64,000 nt of DNA from UBA8437 sp964646205 (lineage in GTDB: Bacteria > Planctomycetota > Planctomycetia > Planctomycetales > Planctomycetaceae): positions 19,524-83,523 of the forward strand of contig CAZYAZ010000015.1 of NCBI GenBank assembly GCA_964646205.1. The letters run 5' to 3'. Both the position numbers and the translations under genes were made by a program. The notes beneath the pieces are model-generated. The model saw only the letters and a list, made by a program, of their open reading frames with translations. It did not search any database and was not told where the DNA came from. The stretch's first letter is position 1. Each line of letters opens with the position of its first letter. Shown here one piece after another: positions 61,438-64,000 of the stretch.

Positions 61438-62822
61438 ATGAACCAGCAGGCGGTTGACCAACTGACAAGACGTGCGGCGTTGCAACTGGGCACCGGCCTG
61501 TTTGGCCTGTCGCTGCCCGGTTACCTGGCCGCCGCCCGGGCGGGGCAGGTGGATCCGGCCCGACGGGACTACTCGTGCATCTTCCTGTTCCTGGCCGGTG
61601 GCATCAGCCACTTCGAGTCGTGGGATCCCAAGCCGAATGCTCCGGTTGGCATTCGTGGTCTGTGGAGTCCCCAGTCGACCAACGTTCCCGGCACATTCAT
61701 CACCGAGAAGATGCCGTTGCTGGCCCGGATGATGGACAAGGTGGCTGTCATCCGATCGTGGAAGGGTGCCAGTGGCAGCCATGGCGATGCATCGAAACAT
61801 GCCATGAGCGGCGTGTTGCCCCGGTCCCGCAACCAGCAGTTTTTTCCGAATTTTGGCTGCATCGCCAGCACCTTGCTGGGAACCCGGCAGCCGGGCATTC
61901 CCTCCTATGTCGGCGTCCCCGTCGCGGCACGCTACACGACTCCCTCGGGGTACCTGGGACCGGCCTACTCGGCCTTCGATGTCGATGGGGACCCCAGTGC
62001 CAAGAATTTCGAGATCGAGGGCCTGCGGTTGCCGCGAGGACGGTTCGAGACACGACGGAGCCTGCTGGACCAGGTCGACAACCTCGGTCGCCTGGCCGCC
62101 GCCGGCAACAACACGCTCTCGGTTCACGACAACCTGTTCGAGGAAGCCGTGACCACCCTGACCAGTGGTGCGATTCAGAAGGCTGCCAAGTTGGACGAGG
62201 AATCCCTGGCGGTGCGACAGCGGTATGGCATGAACATCTACGGCCAGCGTGTGTTGCTGGCCCGCCGGATGGTCGAAGCCGGTGCTCGCTTCGTGACAGT
62301 CAATCACGCGGTGCAGGGAGGATTGTTCGGCAAGGGATTGACCAACGGCACGTGGGACAACCACGGCTGGTTGTTCGATTCGATGATGTCGTTCGGAAAA
62401 CGTCCGGCTGCCGTTGGCAAGGACAAGACGTGGCACGAGTACAAGGGGCCGGGCAACCTGCCACAGTTGGACATGTCACTGACGTCGTTGTTGACCGATC
62501 TCGAGGAGCGGGGACTTTTGGACACGACGCTGGTTGTCGCGATGGGCGAGTTTGGCCGCACCCCGAAAATCAACAAGACGGCCGGCCGCGACCACTATCC
62601 ACGGGCCGGCAACGTGCTGTTGGCCGGGGCCGGTGTGAAGGGAGGCGTGGTGATCGGTGCCACCGATCCCAATGGAGCCGCACCGGCGACGCGTCCCTGG
62701 ACGCCCGTCGACTTTGGTGCGTCGATTTATCACGCCCTGGGTATCGATGCCGAAACGACCTACTTCCCGCGGCTGCCGCGGCCGACCAAGATCGCCGAAG
62801 GGCAGGTCATTGACGGGTTGTT
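61438..62822 (+). CDS. DUF1501 protein, C-terminal end lost in the N gap
   Basis: A DUF1501 protein whose last few codons fall inside the assembly gap; 461 residues are visible and the frame reads EGQVIDGL just before it, matching the usual end. Start ATG 61438. The leader LTRRAALQLGTGLFGLSLPG is Tat-like. Core motifs are LAGGISHFESWDPKP (Glu type, Ser for Thr), LLARRMVEAGARFVTV, VVAMGEFGRTPKINK, AGRDHYPRA (Tyr for Trp in GRDHW) and GAGVKGGVVIGATD. It is longer in the middle, with a segment after NHAVQGGLFGKGL. Divergent from the metallo-hydrolase gene. Function unknown. Confidence 0.9.
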
Positions 62823-62922
62823 NNNNNNNNNNNNNNNNNNNNNNNNNNNNNNNNNNNNNNNNNNNNNNNNNNNNNNNNNNNNNNNNNNNNNNNNNNNNNN
62901 NNNNNNNNNNNNNNNNNNNNNN
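62823..62922. other. Assembly gap of 100 N
   Basis: Exactly 100 unknown bases, the usual placeholder for a scaffold join of unknown length. It cuts the end of the DUF1501 gene; whether a further gene lies inside is unknown. Confidence 0.98.
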
Positions 62923-63010
62923 CGTGGAATCCTCGAAGTCCTCGCCCCCTCCAACCAGTGAAGTCATCCGGGGCAGGCAGCCTGTCCTCCGGTTCGAAAG
63001 GATTCGATCG

Positions 63011-63784
63011 ATGTTGATGATTCTCTCGCCAGCCAAGACACTCGATTTCGAGTCGCCGTTGCCAACCCGTCGTCGTTCGACTCCTGTCTGCAGCAAGCAG
63101 GCGTCGGAGGTGATCGATTCGCTGTTGAAATTGTCCCGGAAGGAACTTGCCGGGCGAATGAAGTTGAAGCCGGAATTGGCCGAGACAACCCACCAGCAAT
63201 ACTCCGACTGGCAGCAGCGACCGACGGTGAAAAATGCCCGCCCGGCTGCCTTGGCTTATCGGGGCAATGCGTTTGTTGGCCTGGACGCGTCGACGTTCTC
63301 CGATGACGAGTTCCTGTTCGCCCAGGATTCCCTGAGAATTCTCTCGGGTCTCTACGGCATCCTGAGACCGCTGGACCTGATTCAGCCCTACCGGCTGGAA
63401 ATGGCCATGAAACTCGAAACATCACGCGGGAAGACGCTTTACGATTTCTGGACCGAGAGCATCTCGGGTTTGTTGGCCAGGGACCTGAAACGCAAGCCGG
63501 GCGGTGTGCTGGTTAATTTGGCGTCGGGCGAGTATTCGCGAGCCGTCGACACGGCGGCACTCGGGGCTGGAGTGATCACGGCCTCGTTCCTGGAGGACCG
63601 CGGAGGGAGTGTTCGGCCAGTTTCGGCCTTCGCCAAGAAGGCTCGCGGCCTGATGGCTTCCTACGTGATACGCAACCGGCTGACGTCGCCGTGTGACATG
63701 AAAATGTTCAATCTGGAAGGCTACCGGTTTGACGCCGGACGGTCCTCGGATGTCGAATACGTTTTCACGCGATCGGAAGCCTGA
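63011..63784 (+). CDS. yaaA: YaaA family peroxide-stress protein (DUF328)
   Basis: A 257-residue cytosolic protein. In E. coli YaaA lowers free iron and protects DNA during peroxide stress. Start ATG 63011 gives the family opening MLMILSPAKTLDFESP. Further family blocks are ARPAALAYRGNAFVGLDA, LRILSGLYGILRPLDLIQPY, RLEMAMKLETSRGKTLYDF, VNLASGEYSRAV and the ending MFNLEGYRFD. The length is normal. It stands just after the assembly gap; its promoter may lie within it. The next gene begins 50 bases on. Confidence 0.95.
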   Translation: MLMILSPAKTLDFESPLPTRRRSTPVCSKQASEVIDSLLKLSRKELAGRMKLKPELAETTHQQYSDWQQRPTVKNARPAALAYRGNAFVGLDASTFSDDEFLFAQDSLRILSGLYGILRPLDLIQPYRLEMAMKLETSRGKTLYDFWTESISGLLARDLKRKPGGVLVNLASGEYSRAVDTAALGAGVITASFLEDRGGSVRPVSAFAKKARGLMASYVIRNRLTSPCDMKMFNLEGYRFDAGRSSDVEYVFTRSEA

Positions 63785-63834
63785 CCGGCTACCGGTCACA
63801 GTCGACGAGTTTCTTTCCACAGGATGCTGTTGTC

Positions 63835-64000
63835 ATGGCAGAGACTGCTGTAGCGAGATCGGGTGAGTTCCTGGAGTTCATTCGCCGGTCGGCCCGTGAA
63901 TTGCGCCACGGGGAGGCGATTCCCAAGTCACTTGACCAGTGGAAGGAACTGCGTACCGCAGTTCGCAAGAACCTGGTTGCGGCGATCGGTCTGTCGACCG
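63835..64000 (+). CDS. Unrecognised protein, N-terminal part (runs off window end)
   Basis: An open frame from ATG 63835, with AGGA 11 bases upstream, continues to the window end (55 codons). It reads AETAVARSGEFLEFIRRSA and then a WKELRTAVRKNLVAAIGL helix. The W-x(4)-R-x(3)-R pattern recalls the N-terminal helix of acetyl-xylan-esterase-like alpha/beta hydrolases, but the part seen is too short to name it. No signal peptide is visible. It is co-directional with yaaA. Confidence 0.6.
   Translation, partial: MAETAVARSGEFLEFIRRSARELRHGEAIPKSLDQWKELRTAVRKNLVAAIGLST

Noticed and set aside
1..64000. Defence island, prophage or integrative element
   Set aside because: No integrase, transposase, phage structural gene, restriction system, toxin pair or tRNA-flanking repeat was found on either strand.

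Overview
The window is high-GC DNA from a planctomycete, most likely a member of the Planctomycetales/Pirellulales, and probably a draft or metagenome scaffold because it holds a 100-base N run at 62823-62922. The evidence is the gene content. There are twelve DUF1501 proteins, two PSCyt2/PSD1 (DUF1549-DUF1553) proteins, one giant DUF1592-type cytochrome next to a DUF1552 protein, a LEPR-XLL surface protein, a PVC-type beta-propeller, GH33 sialidases, a large Ser/Thr kinase with TPRs and its ECF sigma factor. No tRNA, rRNA, transposase, CRISPR array or phage gene was seen. Genes run in both directions in short operons. The exact species is not determinable by eye.

Layout. 1-7.2 kb: the N-terminal part of a GntP permease (-), a PSD1+DUF1501 pair (+), a convergent DUF1501 (-) and a Gfo/Idh/MocA oxidoreductase (+). 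7.2-7.8 kb: a cold-shock protein gene behind a small Lys/Arg-rich, Asp-tailed protein gene, with two overlapping alternative hairpins between them that look like an attenuator. 8.0-16.4 kb (-): a glycoside-hydrolase-like propeller, an SMP-30-like lactonase, a PSCyt1-PSCyt2-PSD1 cytochrome and two DUF1501 genes, the last three tightly packed. 16.6-19.2 kb (+): an unrecognised, internally duplicated protein and a GH33 sialidase. 19.3-24.5 kb (-): ECF sigma factor, Ser/Thr kinase, then a metzincin-type RTX protein with a LEPR-XLL motif, ending at a strong terminator. 24.7-36.0 kb: four DUF1501 genes, a PQQ-type propeller, a GH33 sialidase, a BNR protein and an N-acylglucosamine 2-epimerase-family protein. 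36.4-44.1 kb (+): DUF1501, M81/MlrC peptidase, DUF1592-type cytochrome and DUF1552. 44.1-53.9 kb: an amidohydrolase with altered ligands, DUF1501, aldo/keto reductase, ABC-F ATPase, esterase, a GH-like propeller and a PQQ propeller. 53.9-60.3 kb (-): an overlapping operon of DUF1501, five-heme cytochrome, PVC propeller and PI-PLC-X protein. 60.4-64 kb: a B3-like metallo-beta-lactamase-fold protein, a DUF1501 gene cut by the N gap, yaaA and the start of an unrecognised gene.

How it fits together. Most products carry Tat-like or Sec signals and so act outside the cytoplasm. The set looks like the planctomycete apparatus for breaking down complex sugars: sialidases and other propeller hydrolases, an epimerase, an oxidoreductase, a sugar-acid permease, and the cytochrome/DUF1501 pairs, whose biochemical role is not established. 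The most unusual items are the csp attenuator with its upstream gene that seems to use an ATC start codon, the sigma/kinase/RTX-metzincin operon, the overlapping cytochrome-propeller-PLC operon, an octamer shared by three DUF1501 upstream regions, and an amidohydrolase that has lost two metal-site residues.
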